A stretch of DNA of 64,000 nt, taken from assembly GCA_002729525.1 (NCBI GenBank), contig PBYI01000064.1:1-64000 (forward strand), written 5' to 3'. The notes beneath the pieces are model-generated. The model searched no databases. It was not told where the DNA came from and saw only the letters and a program-made list of their open reading frames with translations. Source of the DNA: Nocardioides sp. (lineage in GTDB: Bacteria > Actinomycetota > Actinomycetes > Propionibacteriales > Nocardioidaceae). Position 1 is the stretch's first letter. The number at the start of each line of letters is the position of its first letter. This document shows, one piece after another, positions 42,448-50,883 of this stretch. Made by a program: the position numbers and the translations under genes.

Positions 42448-43434
42448 TCACCAGGCGACGGTGTAGGAGCGGAGGAACGGCACGTCCCTCGTGCGACCGG
42501 TGCGGGGGTCGAGGACCAGCGTCTGGGCGCCGTCGTCGGGCGCGACGCTGCGCACCGCGAGCACCCGGCCGTCCGGGCCGGGTGCGAACTCGATCCAGTC
42601 GTCGGCGTAGTCCCGGGTGCGGTGCAGCGTGGTGCTCCGGCCGTCGGAGACACGCACACGTCGGAGCAGGAACGTCCCGTTCGCCGTGACGCGGCGGTAG
42701 AGCACCGTGCGCCCGTCGGTGGCGGCGCGCCCGTGGTAGGCCTTCCGGGCGAGCGTGACCGCCGCACGCCGCGGCCCGAACGTCGGCAGCAGGAGCACCC
42801 GGCCCTCGCCGGGGAAGACGATGCCGCGCGGTGAGTCGGCGATGGTGCCGAACACCGCGCCGTTGTCGCGGCCGTCGCCGACCCGGCGCCCACGCTGCAG
42901 GCGCCCGCCGGTGCTGCGCACCCGGAACAGGTACGACGGGTAGAACATGCCCTTGGACGGCTCGTCCACGAAGCCCTCGAGGTAGATCCAGCGGCCGTCG
43001 CGCGACCAGCCGATCGTCCCGATCGCCTCCAGCGGGTGCTTGCCGGGCAGCACGTCGACCGTGCCGCGGCGGTCGGTCCGCGACACCAGCAGGCGGACCG
43101 GACCGGCGCCCGGGTTGAAGGCGATCCGCTGCCGGTCCGGGCTCAACGCGAGGTTCGTGTAGCCCCCGCGCGGGGTGCTGTGGAGGACCACGCGGTCGCT
43201 GCCGTCGAGCCGCGCGGTGACGACCTTGCTCCGGCGCAGGCCCTGCACCCAGGCCACCCGGGTCGCCCGTGCGGCACCCGTGCGAACGGCCGTCGCGGGT
43301 GTCGCGACCGGTGCCACGTGCGGGCGGCCGACGGTGGCGGCGGTGGCGGCGTACGACGGGCCGACCGGGCCGGGGGCGGTCAGGCCGCCGAGGACCATGA
43401 GGAGGGCGGCGAGCGCCGTACGTCGTCCGAGCAT
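42448..43434 (-). CDS. exported TolB/WD40-like beta-propeller protein
   Basis: 328 residues. An N-terminal signal peptide (MLGRRTALAALLMVLGGLTA, cleavage near SYAATAAT) directs export. The rest consists of repeated strands such as NLALSPDRQRIAFNPGAG, IGTIGWSRDGRWIYLEG and WIEFAPGPDGRVLAVRSV, which fit a PD40/TolB-type propeller of about six blades. No catalytic motif is visible. Such proteins usually bind partners or substrates at the cell surface. It is transcribed alone, converging with the hydrolase gene. Confidence 0.8.
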   Translation of the reverse strand: MLGRRTALAALLMVLGGLTAPGPVGPSYAATAATVGRPHVAPVATPATAVRTGAARATRVAWVQGLRRSKVVTARLDGSDRVVLHSTPRGGYTNLALSPDRQRIAFNPGAGPVRLLVSRTDRRGTVDVLPGKHPLEAIGTIGWSRDGRWIYLEGFVDEPSKGMFYPSYLFRVRSTGGRLQRGRRVGDGRDNGAVFGTIADSPRGIVFPGEGRVLLLPTFGPRRAAVTLARKAYHGRAATDGRTVLYRRVTANGTFLLRRVRVSDGRSTTLHRTRDYADDWIEFAPGPDGRVLAVRSVAPDDGAQTLVLDPRTGRTRDVPFLRSYTVAW

Positions 43435-43483
43435 GCGCGGAGCGTAGGGCCGCGAAGCACGTCCGCGTGGCCGAACGCCCGGA

Positions 43484-43510
43484 TGTCACGTTCGGCCGGC
43501 CCGTCCCGTC
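43484..43510 (+). promoter_or_regulatory. ECF41-type promoter
   Basis: TGTCACG, 16 bases, then CGTC. This matches the known ECF41 target pattern (TGTCAC in the -35 region and CGTC in the -10 region). It lies upstream of the oxidoreductase/sigma pair, as expected for autoregulation. Confidence 0.65.
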
Positions 43511-43561
43511 CACCTCGTGTGCGCACCGCACGGGTGCGGACGAGGCGAGAGGATGACGGTC

Positions 43562-44308
43562 ATGCGCATCGCGGTGGCGGGGGCGACAGGCCAGGTCGGG
43601 CGGTACGTCGTGCAGGCGGCGGGTGAGCGGGGGCTCGAGGTTGTGCCGCTGGCCAGGGCGAACGGCGTCGACCTCACGACGGGGACCGGCCTCGCCGACC
43701 GGTTGGCGGGCGTCGACGCGGTGGTCGACGTGGTGAGCACGCGCGCGCAGAGCAGGTCGGCGGCGGAGGCGTTCTTCTCCCGTGTGACCCGCACGCTGAT
43801 GAATGCCGGTCGGGACGCCGGCGTGGGCCACCACGTCGCCCTCTCGATCGTCGGGATCGACGCCGTGCCGTCCGGCTACTACCGGGGCAAGCTGCTCCAG
43901 GAGCGGCTGCTCGCCGAGGGCGACCGTCCGTGGAGCGTGCTGCGGGCGACGCAGTTCCACGAGTTCGCGGCGCAGGCGCTCGACTTCGCGAGGGTGGGGC
44001 CGTGGTCGTTGGTGCCGGTGATGACCTCTCAGCCGGTCGCCGCGCGGGAGGTGGGGCAGGCGCTGGTCGCCCTGGCCGAGAAGGGTGCGTCGGGCCGGGT
44101 CGCCGACCTGGTCGGGCCCGAGGTGCTGTCGATGCACCGGCTGGCGCGACGGGTCTCCGACGCCCGCGGTCTGGGGCGCCGCGTCGTACCGGTGCGGCTC
44201 CCCGGCGCGGCCGGTCGCGGCATGCGTGACGGCTCGCTCACCGCGTACGGGGACGACGTGGTGGTCGGCGCCACCACCTTCGACGCGTGGCTGGCGGCCG
44301 ACGGGTGA
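43562..44308 (+). CDS. NmrA-like NAD(P)-binding oxidoreductase, ECF41 partner
   Basis: 248 residues. The first strand and loop IAVAGATGQVGRYVVQAA are the GxxGxxG NADP-binding motif of NmrA/atypical SDR proteins. Later GYYRGKLLQERLLAEGDRPW holds the Tyr...Lys region and VLRATQFHEFAAQAL is typical. Start ATG 43562 has AGAGG nine bases upstream; ATG 43553 is an alternative. It overlaps the sigma-factor gene by 4 bases. In the ECF41 family the conserved neighbour is exactly such an oxidoreductase/epimerase (the COE gene), and it is usually the main target of that sigma factor. Confidence 0.85.
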   Translation: MRIAVAGATGQVGRYVVQAAGERGLEVVPLARANGVDLTTGTGLADRLAGVDAVVDVVSTRAQSRSAAEAFFSRVTRTLMNAGRDAGVGHHVALSIVGIDAVPSGYYRGKLLQERLLAEGDRPWSVLRATQFHEFAAQALDFARVGPWSLVPVMTSQPVAAREVGQALVALAEKGASGRVADLVGPEVLSMHRLARRVSDARGLGRRVVPVRLPGAAGRGMRDGSLTAYGDDVVVGATTFDAWLAADG

Positions 44309-45192
44309 GCGGCGACGAGCTCGCGGCGGCGTACGGCGCCCTCCGTCCGCGGCTGGTGCGCGTCGCCTACGCGATCCTCGGCAGCCGGGCGGAGGCCGAG
44401 GACGTCGTCGCCGACACGTGGCTGCGGCTGGTCGCCCAGCAGGAGCGCGAGCCGGTGCGCGACCTGCTCGGCTGGGGCACGGTGGCCGTCTCGCGGGCGG
44501 CCGTCGACGTGCTCCGCTCGGCCCGCGTCCGCCGGGAGCAGTACGTCGGCCCGTGGCTCCCCGAGCCCGAGGTGCGCGACCTCGACGCGCCTCCGGCCGG
44601 TGGCGGCCAGGACCCTGCGGACCGGGTGAGCCTCGACGACTCGGTCCGCTACGCCCTGCTCGTCGCGCTCGAGCAGCTCACGCCGGCCGAGCGCACCGCC
44701 TGGGTGCTGCACGACCTCTTCGCGGTGCCGTTCGCCGAGGTCGCGCAGGTCGTCGGCCGCTCCCCGGAGGCGGTGCGCACCCTCGCCAGCCGGGCCCGTC
44801 GCCGGGTGGCGGACCGGACCCCGCGGAGGGAGGTCGACCGCGTCGAGCACGACCGGGTGGTGTCGGCGTTCCTGGGCGCAGCGGCCGGCGGCGACCTCCA
44901 CGGCCTGGTCGCGCTGCTCGACCCCGACGTCGTGCTCACCAGCGACGGTGGCGGCGTGGTGAGCGCGGCCCGGAGACCCGTGCTCGGATCGGACCGGGTG
45001 GCCCGCTTCCTCGACGGTCTGCGCCGCAAGCACCCCGACGACGTGCTGCTCCCCGTCGAGGTCAACGGGCGGCTCGGCCTTGCCGGCACCGACGGCGCAG
45101 GGCGCCGCACGCTCGTGGCGTCGTTCACGGTCGACGGCGGGCTGGTGTCGCGGGTCGACATCGTGCTCGCGCCGGCCAAGCTCGGCCGCTGA
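44305..45192 (+). CDS. ECF41 (SigJ-like) RNA polymerase sigma factor with SnoaL-like C-terminal domain
   Basis: 295 residues from GTG 44305. Sigma-2 spans about residues 5-75 (AYAILGSRAEAEDVVADTWL) and sigma-4 about 110-170 (LTPAERTAWVLHDLFAVPFA, then a helix-turn-helix in EVAQVVGRSPEAVRTLASRA). Residues about 185-290 are a SnoaL-like domain, and DGGGVVSAARRPVLG matches the DGGGK-type motif that ECF41 proteins use to contact the core. This fused domain replaces an anti-sigma factor. An ECF41-type promoter lies upstream of the two-gene operon. Confidence 0.92.
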   Translation: MSGDELAAAYGALRPRLVRVAYAILGSRAEAEDVVADTWLRLVAQQEREPVRDLLGWGTVAVSRAAVDVLRSARVRREQYVGPWLPEPEVRDLDAPPAGGGQDPADRVSLDDSVRYALLVALEQLTPAERTAWVLHDLFAVPFAEVAQVVGRSPEAVRTLASRARRRVADRTPRREVDRVEHDRVVSAFLGAAAGGDLHGLVALLDPDVVLTSDGGGVVSAARRPVLGSDRVARFLDGLRRKHPDDVLLPVEVNGRLGLAGTDGAGRRTLVASFTVDGGLVSRVDIVLAPAKLGR

Positions 45193-45243
45193 TCGGGCCC
45201 GGCCCCGAGTTTGACCCGGGCTCCCGACGGGGAGGTCGCAGGC

Positions 45244-46353
45244 ATGACACCCGAGGTCGCTCCCTCCCCGGGTCGTCGGCGGTGGCTGCTCGCCGCGACG
45301 GCCGTGCTCGGTGTCGTCGTGCTCGGTCTCGCCGTCGGCCTCGTCGCGCTCCGCACGGCCGACGACCGCCCGCGGGCCGTCGCCGGCGCGCTGCTCGTGC
45401 CGGCGTACGCCGACGAGGAGCCGACCGAGCCCGGCGAGCTCCTGCTGCCGTGGGCCCGCCTGGACGTCTCCGTCGCCGGCCCGTACGACGCGCTGCCCGA
45501 CGACGACGCAGGGGTCCGCCCGCCCGCGGGAGGCAGCTTCGTGCGCGTCGAGGTCGACCTCGACCCCGCCACCGGGTTGATCCCCTACGCGACCCTCACC
45601 TCGCCGTTCGTCGGCAGCAGCGAGCTCGTGCTGCGGGCCGACGGGCGCGACTACCGTCTCGACGGCGAGGGCGGGCTCCCGCTCGACCCGTCGCTGCGGA
45701 CGGTCGACGGGATCCGCTGGGTGGCAGTCGAGGGCCGGCCCGCCGATCTCTCGCTGGTCGTCACCACCGACGGGGTCGAGGAGGTCGTGCACGCCGACGG
45801 CACCGTCGAGCTCGGCCGGGCCGCCGACCTGGACGGGCTGCCGACCCCGGACGAGCTGCGGACGGTGAAGCCGCGGCCGTGCGGTCGCAGCCGCGTCGTG
45901 GGCGACCCGGTCGCACGCATCGACTACCCCAAGCGGCTGACCTGCGACGTCGACCTGGTCCTGCGGGTCCCGTACGTCGACGGCCTCGGGTGGGCGGACC
46001 CCGGGCGGGAGTTCCTGGTTGTCCAGGTGGCTACGACGACGTACGTGTCGCTCGCCGCCGGACAGGCTCGCGCGAAGACCTTCTTCTACCGGGAGTCGGT
46101 CGAGCGCACCGCCACCCTGGGTGGTGCGGACCCGGTCGCGCCGGCTGCCGACGTCAACTCGCTCAACCAGGGGATGCTCGCGCTGTCCGACCCCGACGAG
46201 CCGGTGCAGCTCGTGTTCGACGTGCCCGTCGACGGTGAGGTCGGCCCGCTGCAGATCGACCTGGTGGTGACCGCCGCCGACCGCGACCCGTTCGTGCGGG
46301 GCGACGTGCGGGTCGTCCACCGGTGGTCCGTACCGCAGGAGGACCTCGCATGA
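45244..46353 (+). CDS. membrane-anchored extracytoplasmic protein, unknown function
   Basis: 369 residues from ATG 45244 with GGAGG upstream. One N-terminal membrane segment (LLAATAVLGVVVLGLAVGLV) follows a short Arg-containing cytoplasmic stretch, and the rest is outside and strand-rich. Two Cys (PRPCGRSR and KRLTCDVDL) could form a disulfide. It resembles the next protein in layout and in details such as a post-membrane acidic region and a C-terminal VFDVPVDGEVGPLQIDLVV strand compared with VFEVPADGLPQELGLSLVQ, so the two are probably paralogues forming a complex. No family name is recognised. Confidence 0.75.
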   Translation: MTPEVAPSPGRRRWLLAATAVLGVVVLGLAVGLVALRTADDRPRAVAGALLVPAYADEEPTEPGELLLPWARLDVSVAGPYDALPDDDAGVRPPAGGSFVRVEVDLDPATGLIPYATLTSPFVGSSELVLRADGRDYRLDGEGGLPLDPSLRTVDGIRWVAVEGRPADLSLVVTTDGVEEVVHADGTVELGRAADLDGLPTPDELRTVKPRPCGRSRVVGDPVARIDYPKRLTCDVDLVLRVPYVDGLGWADPGREFLVVQVATTTYVSLAAGQARAKTFFYRESVERTATLGGADPVAPAADVNSLNQGMLALSDPDEPVQLVFDVPVDGEVGPLQIDLVVTAADRDPFVRGDVRVVHRWSVPQEDLA

Positions 46354-47483
46354 CCCACGACCCGACCACCGACCCGGCCCTCGCCGCGGGAGACCCCCCG
46401 CCCGAGCCTGCACCGGCCGCCCCTTCCCGGCGCGGTCTCCTGTGGTCCCTCGCGCTGGTCCTGGCCGTCGCGACGGTGGTGCTGTCGACGATGGTCGTGC
46501 AGGCGGCGCAGGGCGATCCGGCCGACCGCGTCGAGGTCGGGGAGAGCGTCGCCGTCGACCGGATCCCGTACGGCTTGCTGCGCCGCGTGGTGACGCCGTA
46601 CGCCGACGTCGAGGTGCTGGTCGCCGACCCGCGCGAGCGCGTGCCCTTCTCACTCCTGCAGTACGACTACGGCGACCCGCGGCGCGAGGAGGAGCGGGGC
46701 CTGGTGGCGCCGGAGGGTGGCGTACTGGTGCCCCTCAGCTGGTCGATCCGGTCCACGCTGCCCTACGACCAGACCTTCGAGGGGTCCGTGGACGTCGAGC
46801 TGGTGGCCGGTGACGAGCGGCAGGTGATCGGCAGCCTCGGACTGGCCGCGCCGAGCTCGTCGACCTACGCCCGGGCGGAGCCGCACCCGGTCGTCCTGGC
46901 CCTCGGCCGCGACGCCGAGCTCGACGACCTGGCCCTCGAGGTGACGTTCGACGGACTGACCCAACGCGTCGACGTCACGACCGGTCGCCGCGCCCCCGGG
47001 CCCGCCGACCTGCTCTACACCGACGGCCCGGACCTCACTGCCGGGTGCACCGAGGTCGAGGACTGGTGCGCCATGACCGCCGGACCCGGCTCGGACCTCG
47101 CCACGTCGGACGGCACGTTCACCGCCAGCTGGGTGAGTCTCTACGCCTGGGACCGCGAGCTCGGGTGGGCCCCCGAGGGCAGTCGGTGGGCGGCGGTGCG
47201 GCTCCAGCTCTTCGGGGTCGACGTCGTGCAGGGGCGCGGCGGCGGTGCGTGGTACCTCCGGGGCCGTCAGGCCCGCGAGCCGCAGGTCCGGCTGGACGGT
47301 CGCGAGCCCGTACGACGGGAGGATCTCGAGGGCGGTCGCAGCACGGGGCGGGTCGTGTTCGAGGTGCCGGCCGACGGCCTCCCCCAGGAGCTCGGTCTCA
47401 GCCTGGTGCAGGACCTGCCCCGGGACGCCCCGGCCCGCACCCTGCGGCTCTCCGCGACCCTGGCCTTGCGTCCGATCGGCTGA
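46350..47483 (+). CDS. membrane-anchored extracytoplasmic protein, paralogue of the upstream gene
   Basis: 377 residues; the ATG overlaps the previous stop (ATGA). A Pro/Ala-rich N-terminus is followed by one membrane segment (LLWSLALVLAVATVVLSTMV) and a strand-rich outer domain. Two Cys lie close together (LTAGCTEVEDWCAMTAG). Its arrangement mirrors the upstream protein: anchor, variable region, then a domain with WVSLYAWDRELGWAPEGSRW, like VDGLGWADPGREFLVVQV there. The function is unknown; surface sensing or cell-envelope assembly are possibilities only. Confidence 0.75.
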   Translation: MTHDPTTDPALAAGDPPPEPAPAAPSRRGLLWSLALVLAVATVVLSTMVVQAAQGDPADRVEVGESVAVDRIPYGLLRRVVTPYADVEVLVADPRERVPFSLLQYDYGDPRREEERGLVAPEGGVLVPLSWSIRSTLPYDQTFEGSVDVELVAGDERQVIGSLGLAAPSSSTYARAEPHPVVLALGRDAELDDLALEVTFDGLTQRVDVTTGRRAPGPADLLYTDGPDLTAGCTEVEDWCAMTAGPGSDLATSDGTFTASWVSLYAWDRELGWAPEGSRWAAVRLQLFGVDVVQGRGGGAWYLRGRQAREPQVRLDGREPVRREDLEGGRSTGRVVFEVPADGLPQELGLSLVQDLPRDAPARTLRLSATLALRPIG

Positions 47484-47505
47484 CCCGCGGGCGTAGGTTG
47501 CGCGG

Positions 47506-49287
47506 GTGGCCTCCCGACCCCGTGACCCGCACTCGCACGCTCGCCCGGACGAGGTCGTCGTCCGGCACCTCTCGCTCGACCTGGACGTCGACCTCGACGC
47601 GCGCCGGCTGAGCGGCTCGGTCGCGCTGACGCTGGAGCACCTCCTCGAGGGCGCGCCGCTGGTGCTCGACACCTGGCACCTCTCCGTCGAGCGGGTCACT
47701 GACGGCGACGGCACCGAGCTGCCCTTCCAGATCGGCGCGCACGACGCGATCCTCGGCAGCCCGCTGACGGTCACGACCGGCGGCGCGGAGCAGGTCGTCG
47801 TCCACTACGCGACCGGCGAGGAGGCCAACGCGCTGCAGTGGCTGGAGCCCGCGCAGACGTCGTCGGGCAAGCCGTTCCTGTTCACCCAGTCGCAGCCGAT
47901 CCTGGCCCGCACCTGGATCCCGTGCCAGGACAGCCCCGGCGTGCGCACGACGTACGACGCGACCGTGCGGGTGCCGGCCGACCTGCTGGCCGTGATGAGC
48001 GCCGAGAACCCCACCGAGCGCACCGCCGACGGGGTCTACCGCTTCACCATGCCCGAGCGCGTGCCGTCGTACCTCGTGGCGCTCGCCGTCGGCGACCTCG
48101 AGCACCGCGACCTCGGACCGCGCAGCGGCGTCTACGCCGAGCCCGGCGAGATCGAGGCGGCGGCGTGGGAGTTCGCCGACACCGAGCGGATGATCGAGGC
48201 CGCCGAGCGCCTCTACGGGCCCTACCGGTGGGGCCGCTACGACCTGCTGGTGCTGCCGCCGAGCTTCCCGTACGGCGGCATGGAGAACCCACGGCTCACC
48301 TTCGCCACGCCCACCGTCATCGCCGGCGACCGCTCGCTGGTGACCCTGGTGGCGCACGAGCTCGCGCACTCGTGGTCGGGCAACCTCGTCACCAACGCCA
48401 CCTGGAACGACATCTGGCTCAACGAGGGCTTCACGACGTACTTCGAGCGCCGCATCGACGAGGAGGTCTTCGGCGTCGAGGACACCGCGATGCACCTGGT
48501 GCTCGGGCGGCAGGAGCTCGAGCGGTCCGTCGCGACCGCCTCCGACCCGCGGCACACGTGGCTCGAGCTCGACCTCGTCGACCCCGACGACGGTCCGCCG
48601 AAGATCCCGTACGAGAAGGGGTCGCTGTTCCTGCGGATGCTCGAGACGGCCGTCGGGCGCGAGCGCTTCGACGCCTTCCTGCGCGACTACTTCGACCGGT
48701 TCGCGTTCGGGACCACCGACACCCCGACGTTCCTCGCGCACCTGACCTCCGCCCTGCTCGAGCCCGCCGGCCTGACGGCCGAGGAGCTGCGGATCGAGGA
48801 GTGGGTGCACGGCCCGGGCGTGCCCGACAACGAGCCGCCGACGGTCTCCGACGCGTTCGTGGTCGTCGACTCCCAGGTGTCGCGCCTGCTCGGCGGCACG
48901 CCGGCCGCCGACCTCGACACCGACGGCTGGGTCAGCCACCAGTGGGTCCACCTGGTGCGCGCGCTGCCCGACGACGCCGACCACGCGCTGCTCGCGGACC
49001 TGGACGCGGCGTACGGCTTCACCGCCACCGGCAACATCGAGCTCGCGACGGCGTGGTTCGAGAAGGTCGTCGCGGCCGGGTGGGTGTTCGTCGAGCCGCG
49101 CGTCGACGCCGGGCTGGAGGACGCGCTCACCCGGCACGGGCGGGCGCTCTACCTGCGCCGGGTCTACGAGCAGCTCGCGCTCAGCGACGCCGGCCTGGCG
49201 CGCGCGAAGGAGATCTACGCCGCCGCGCGCCCGACGTACCACCCGGTGTCGCGGGCCGTCGTCGACCGGGTGCTCGGGCTGCGCTGA
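47506..49287 (+). CDS. M1-family zinc aminopeptidase (LTA4H-like)
   Basis: 593 residues. The exopeptidase motif is FPYGGMENPRLTFATP at about residue 255, and the zinc site is LVAHELAHSWSGNLVTN (HExxH, about 283) with the third ligand in WLNEGFTTYFERR (about residue 306). The N-terminal beta domain and a C-terminal helical domain (WVHLVRALPDDADHALLADL onward, armadillo-like) match leukotriene A4 hydrolase-type M1 peptidases of about 600 residues. No signal peptide is seen, so it is cytoplasmic. It removes N-terminal residues from peptides. Confidence 0.93.
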   Translation: MASRPRDPHSHARPDEVVVRHLSLDLDVDLDARRLSGSVALTLEHLLEGAPLVLDTWHLSVERVTDGDGTELPFQIGAHDAILGSPLTVTTGGAEQVVVHYATGEEANALQWLEPAQTSSGKPFLFTQSQPILARTWIPCQDSPGVRTTYDATVRVPADLLAVMSAENPTERTADGVYRFTMPERVPSYLVALAVGDLEHRDLGPRSGVYAEPGEIEAAAWEFADTERMIEAAERLYGPYRWGRYDLLVLPPSFPYGGMENPRLTFATPTVIAGDRSLVTLVAHELAHSWSGNLVTNATWNDIWLNEGFTTYFERRIDEEVFGVEDTAMHLVLGRQELERSVATASDPRHTWLELDLVDPDDGPPKIPYEKGSLFLRMLETAVGRERFDAFLRDYFDRFAFGTTDTPTFLAHLTSALLEPAGLTAEELRIEEWVHGPGVPDNEPPTVSDAFVVVDSQVSRLLGGTPAADLDTDGWVSHQWVHLVRALPDDADHALLADLDAAYGFTATGNIELATAWFEKVVAAGWVFVEPRVDAGLEDALTRHGRALYLRRVYEQLALSDAGLARAKEIYAAARPTYHPVSRAVVDRVLGLR

Positions 49288-49302
49288 CCGGGTCGGCCGA
49301 GA

Positions 49303-50133
49303 TCACGGACCGGGCCGGTCCGTCGCCGCGACGGCGAACACGGGCCAACCGATCTCGGTGCGCCACGCGTCCCGGTCGTCGGTGTCGCGAGGCCCGACGA
49401 CGTACGTCTCGCGCACCGGCCCGGCGACGGCGAGGCCGTTCTCGACCACCCAGGTGCCGAGCTCGCCGTAGGTGACCTCGATGTCGGCGTGGTCGCCGGC
49501 GTGCGTGGTGAGGGCCAGCTCGGCTCCCGGCAGCTCGACCGGGTGCACGCGGCCGCGGGTGGGCGGCCGGGGGCACGACCGGTGGACCAGCACGTGGCCG
49601 GTGCCGTCCTCGAACAGGGCGTTGTCGTAGACGCCGCCCGGCGGCGCGGAGTCGGGCGCATCGGCGCCGAGGACCGCGTCGAGCTCGGCCATGGCGCCGG
49701 CGTACCAGCCGAGGACGTCGTCGAGAGCGACGTCCGCCTCGACGGCGGCCACGGTCGAGGGCGGCACGCGGCGCAGCTCGACCGGCACCGGCGGAGGCGC
49801 CGGCGCGAGCAGGCGCCGCAACGACCGTACGGCGGCCCGGGTGCGCTCCAGCTCGGCCTCCAGGTGGTGCAGGTGGTCGGCGACGAGCGTCGACCGCTCG
49901 GTCGGGTCGGGCGTGGCGATCACGCGCCGGACCGCGGCGACAGGTACGTCGAGCTCGCGCAGCCGTCGTACGACCTGCGCCGTGGCGATCTGGTCGGGCG
50001 TGTAGTAGCGGTAGCCGCTGCCCGGGTCGACCGCTGCGGGCTCGAGCAGGCCGGACTCGTGGTAGCGGCGCAGCATGCGGACGCTCAGGTGCGTGAGCCG
50101 GGAGAACTCCCCGATCGTGAGTGTCGCCTCCAC
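49303..50133 (-). CDS. MerR-family transcriptional regulator with GyrI-like effector domain
   Basis: 276 residues from GTG 50133 (VEATLTIGEFSRLTHLSVRM). The winged helix continues LRRYHESGLLEPAAVDPGSGYRYY, then a dimer helix (HLHHLEAELERTRAAVRSLRR) and, from about residue 130, a GyrI/BmrR-like domain that binds small, often hydrophobic molecules (VFAVAATDRPGP at the end). It belongs to the activator type that untwists promoters with long spacers. The divergent SnoaL-like gene has such a promoter, and a perfect palindrome just upstream is the likely operator. GTG 50148 is a less likely start because it lies inside that palindrome. Confidence 0.9.
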   Translation of the reverse strand: MEATLTIGEFSRLTHLSVRMLRRYHESGLLEPAAVDPGSGYRYYTPDQIATAQVVRRLRELDVPVAAVRRVIATPDPTERSTLVADHLHHLEAELERTRAAVRSLRRLLAPAPPPVPVELRRVPPSTVAAVEADVALDDVLGWYAGAMAELDAVLGADAPDSAPPGGVYDNALFEDGTGHVLVHRSCPRPPTRGRVHPVELPGAELALTTHAGDHADIEVTYGELGTWVVENGLAVAGPVRETYVVGPRDTDDRDAWRTEIGWPVFAVAATDRPGP

Positions 50134-50146
50134 CCCGGCAGTGTCC

Positions 50147-50187
50147 ACCCTCTCCCCGGGAGAGGGTCCAGGCCTTGACCCTCTCCC
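50147..50187. promoter_or_regulatory. MerR-type operator and divergent promoter
   Basis: ACCCTCTCCC (50147-50156), one base, then its exact complement (50158-50167), and a third direct copy at 50178-50187. TTGACC (50175-50180) and CAGGGT (50200-50205) are 19 bases apart, the over-long spacing that MerR proteins correct. CAGGGT lies 7 bases before the ATG of the next gene. Confidence 0.75.
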
Positions 50188-50212
50188 GAGGAGCGGTCGC
50201 AGGGTCGTCGGC

Positions 50213-50569
50213 ATGGACACGAACCACGAACAGCCCGTGACACCCGACGCCCTCCCCGTCACCGTGCGGGCCTTCCTCGCAGCCCACGTGGCGCGCGAGA
50301 CGGAGGCGGCCCTCCGCCTCCTCGCCCCCGACGCCGTCGTGGTCGACGAGGGGCAGACCTATCGCGGATCCGAGGGGGTCCGGGAGTTCCTCGAGCGGGC
50401 CGGCAGCGAGTTCACCTACACCACCGAGCTCGTCGCGGCAGGGCGCGGCGGCCCGGGGCGGTGGGTGGCGGTCAACCGGCTCGAGGGGGACTTCCCGGGA
50501 GGAGTCGCCGAGCTGCCCTACCGGTTCTCGCTGAGCGACGACCTGATCGAGGAGTTGGTCATCGGCTGA
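50213..50569 (+). CDS. SnoaL-like / NTF2-fold protein, MerR target
   Basis: 118 residues. VRAFLAAHVARETEAALRLLAP and DEGQTYRGSEGVREFLERAGSEF are the usual SnoaL-like opening helices, followed by strands ending LPYRFSLSDDLIEELVIG. No ribosome site precedes the ATG and a -10-like CAGGGT sits 7 bases upstream, so translation is probably leaderless. Its promoter has the long 19-base spacer of MerR targets, and the regulator is encoded divergently. It may bind or modify the hydrophobic compound sensed by that regulator; the activity is not known. Confidence 0.82.
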   Translation: MDTNHEQPVTPDALPVTVRAFLAAHVARETEAALRLLAPDAVVVDEGQTYRGSEGVREFLERAGSEFTYTTELVAAGRGGPGRWVAVNRLEGDFPGGVAELPYRFSLSDDLIEELVIG

Positions 50570-50579
50570 GGGGCGCCAC

Positions 50580-50881
50580 CCCGGGTCGGGACGCACCCAT
50601 CCGCGGGCGACGCCCTCGTCGACCATCGCGGAGGTGACCGCGCCGAGCGAGGTGGACGCCGCGACGACGCCCGCCTCCCGCGCCCGGACCGTCGACTCGG
50701 TGGCGCCCGGCATGTGCCAGGTGCCGCCGTCGTTCATCCAGTTGAGCAGCATCGGCTGGAGCCGGTCGAGGCCCTTGCAGAACCGTGCCTCCGGCGTCGC
50801 GCCCGCCTCGAACTCGTCCCACAGCGCCCGCACGTACGTCGCCTGGTCGTCGGGCAGCACGGCGAACAACCGGTCGGCCGC
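50580..50881 (-). pseudogene. remnant of an HD-domain protein (HDDC2/YfbR-like), C-terminal part only
   Basis: The frame starting AADRLFAVLPDDQATYVRAL and continuing WDEFEAGATPEARFCKGLDR and then LQPMLLNW matches the C-terminal half of HDDC2-type 5'-nucleotidases, ending near DEGVARGWVRPD. The N-terminal half with the catalytic His-Asp residues is absent, no start codon or ribosome site fits, and the frame runs on into unrelated sequence. It is joined directly, in another frame, to a PAS-domain remnant. So this is a decayed fragment left by a deletion. Confidence 0.7.
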
Positions 50882-50883
50882 GC

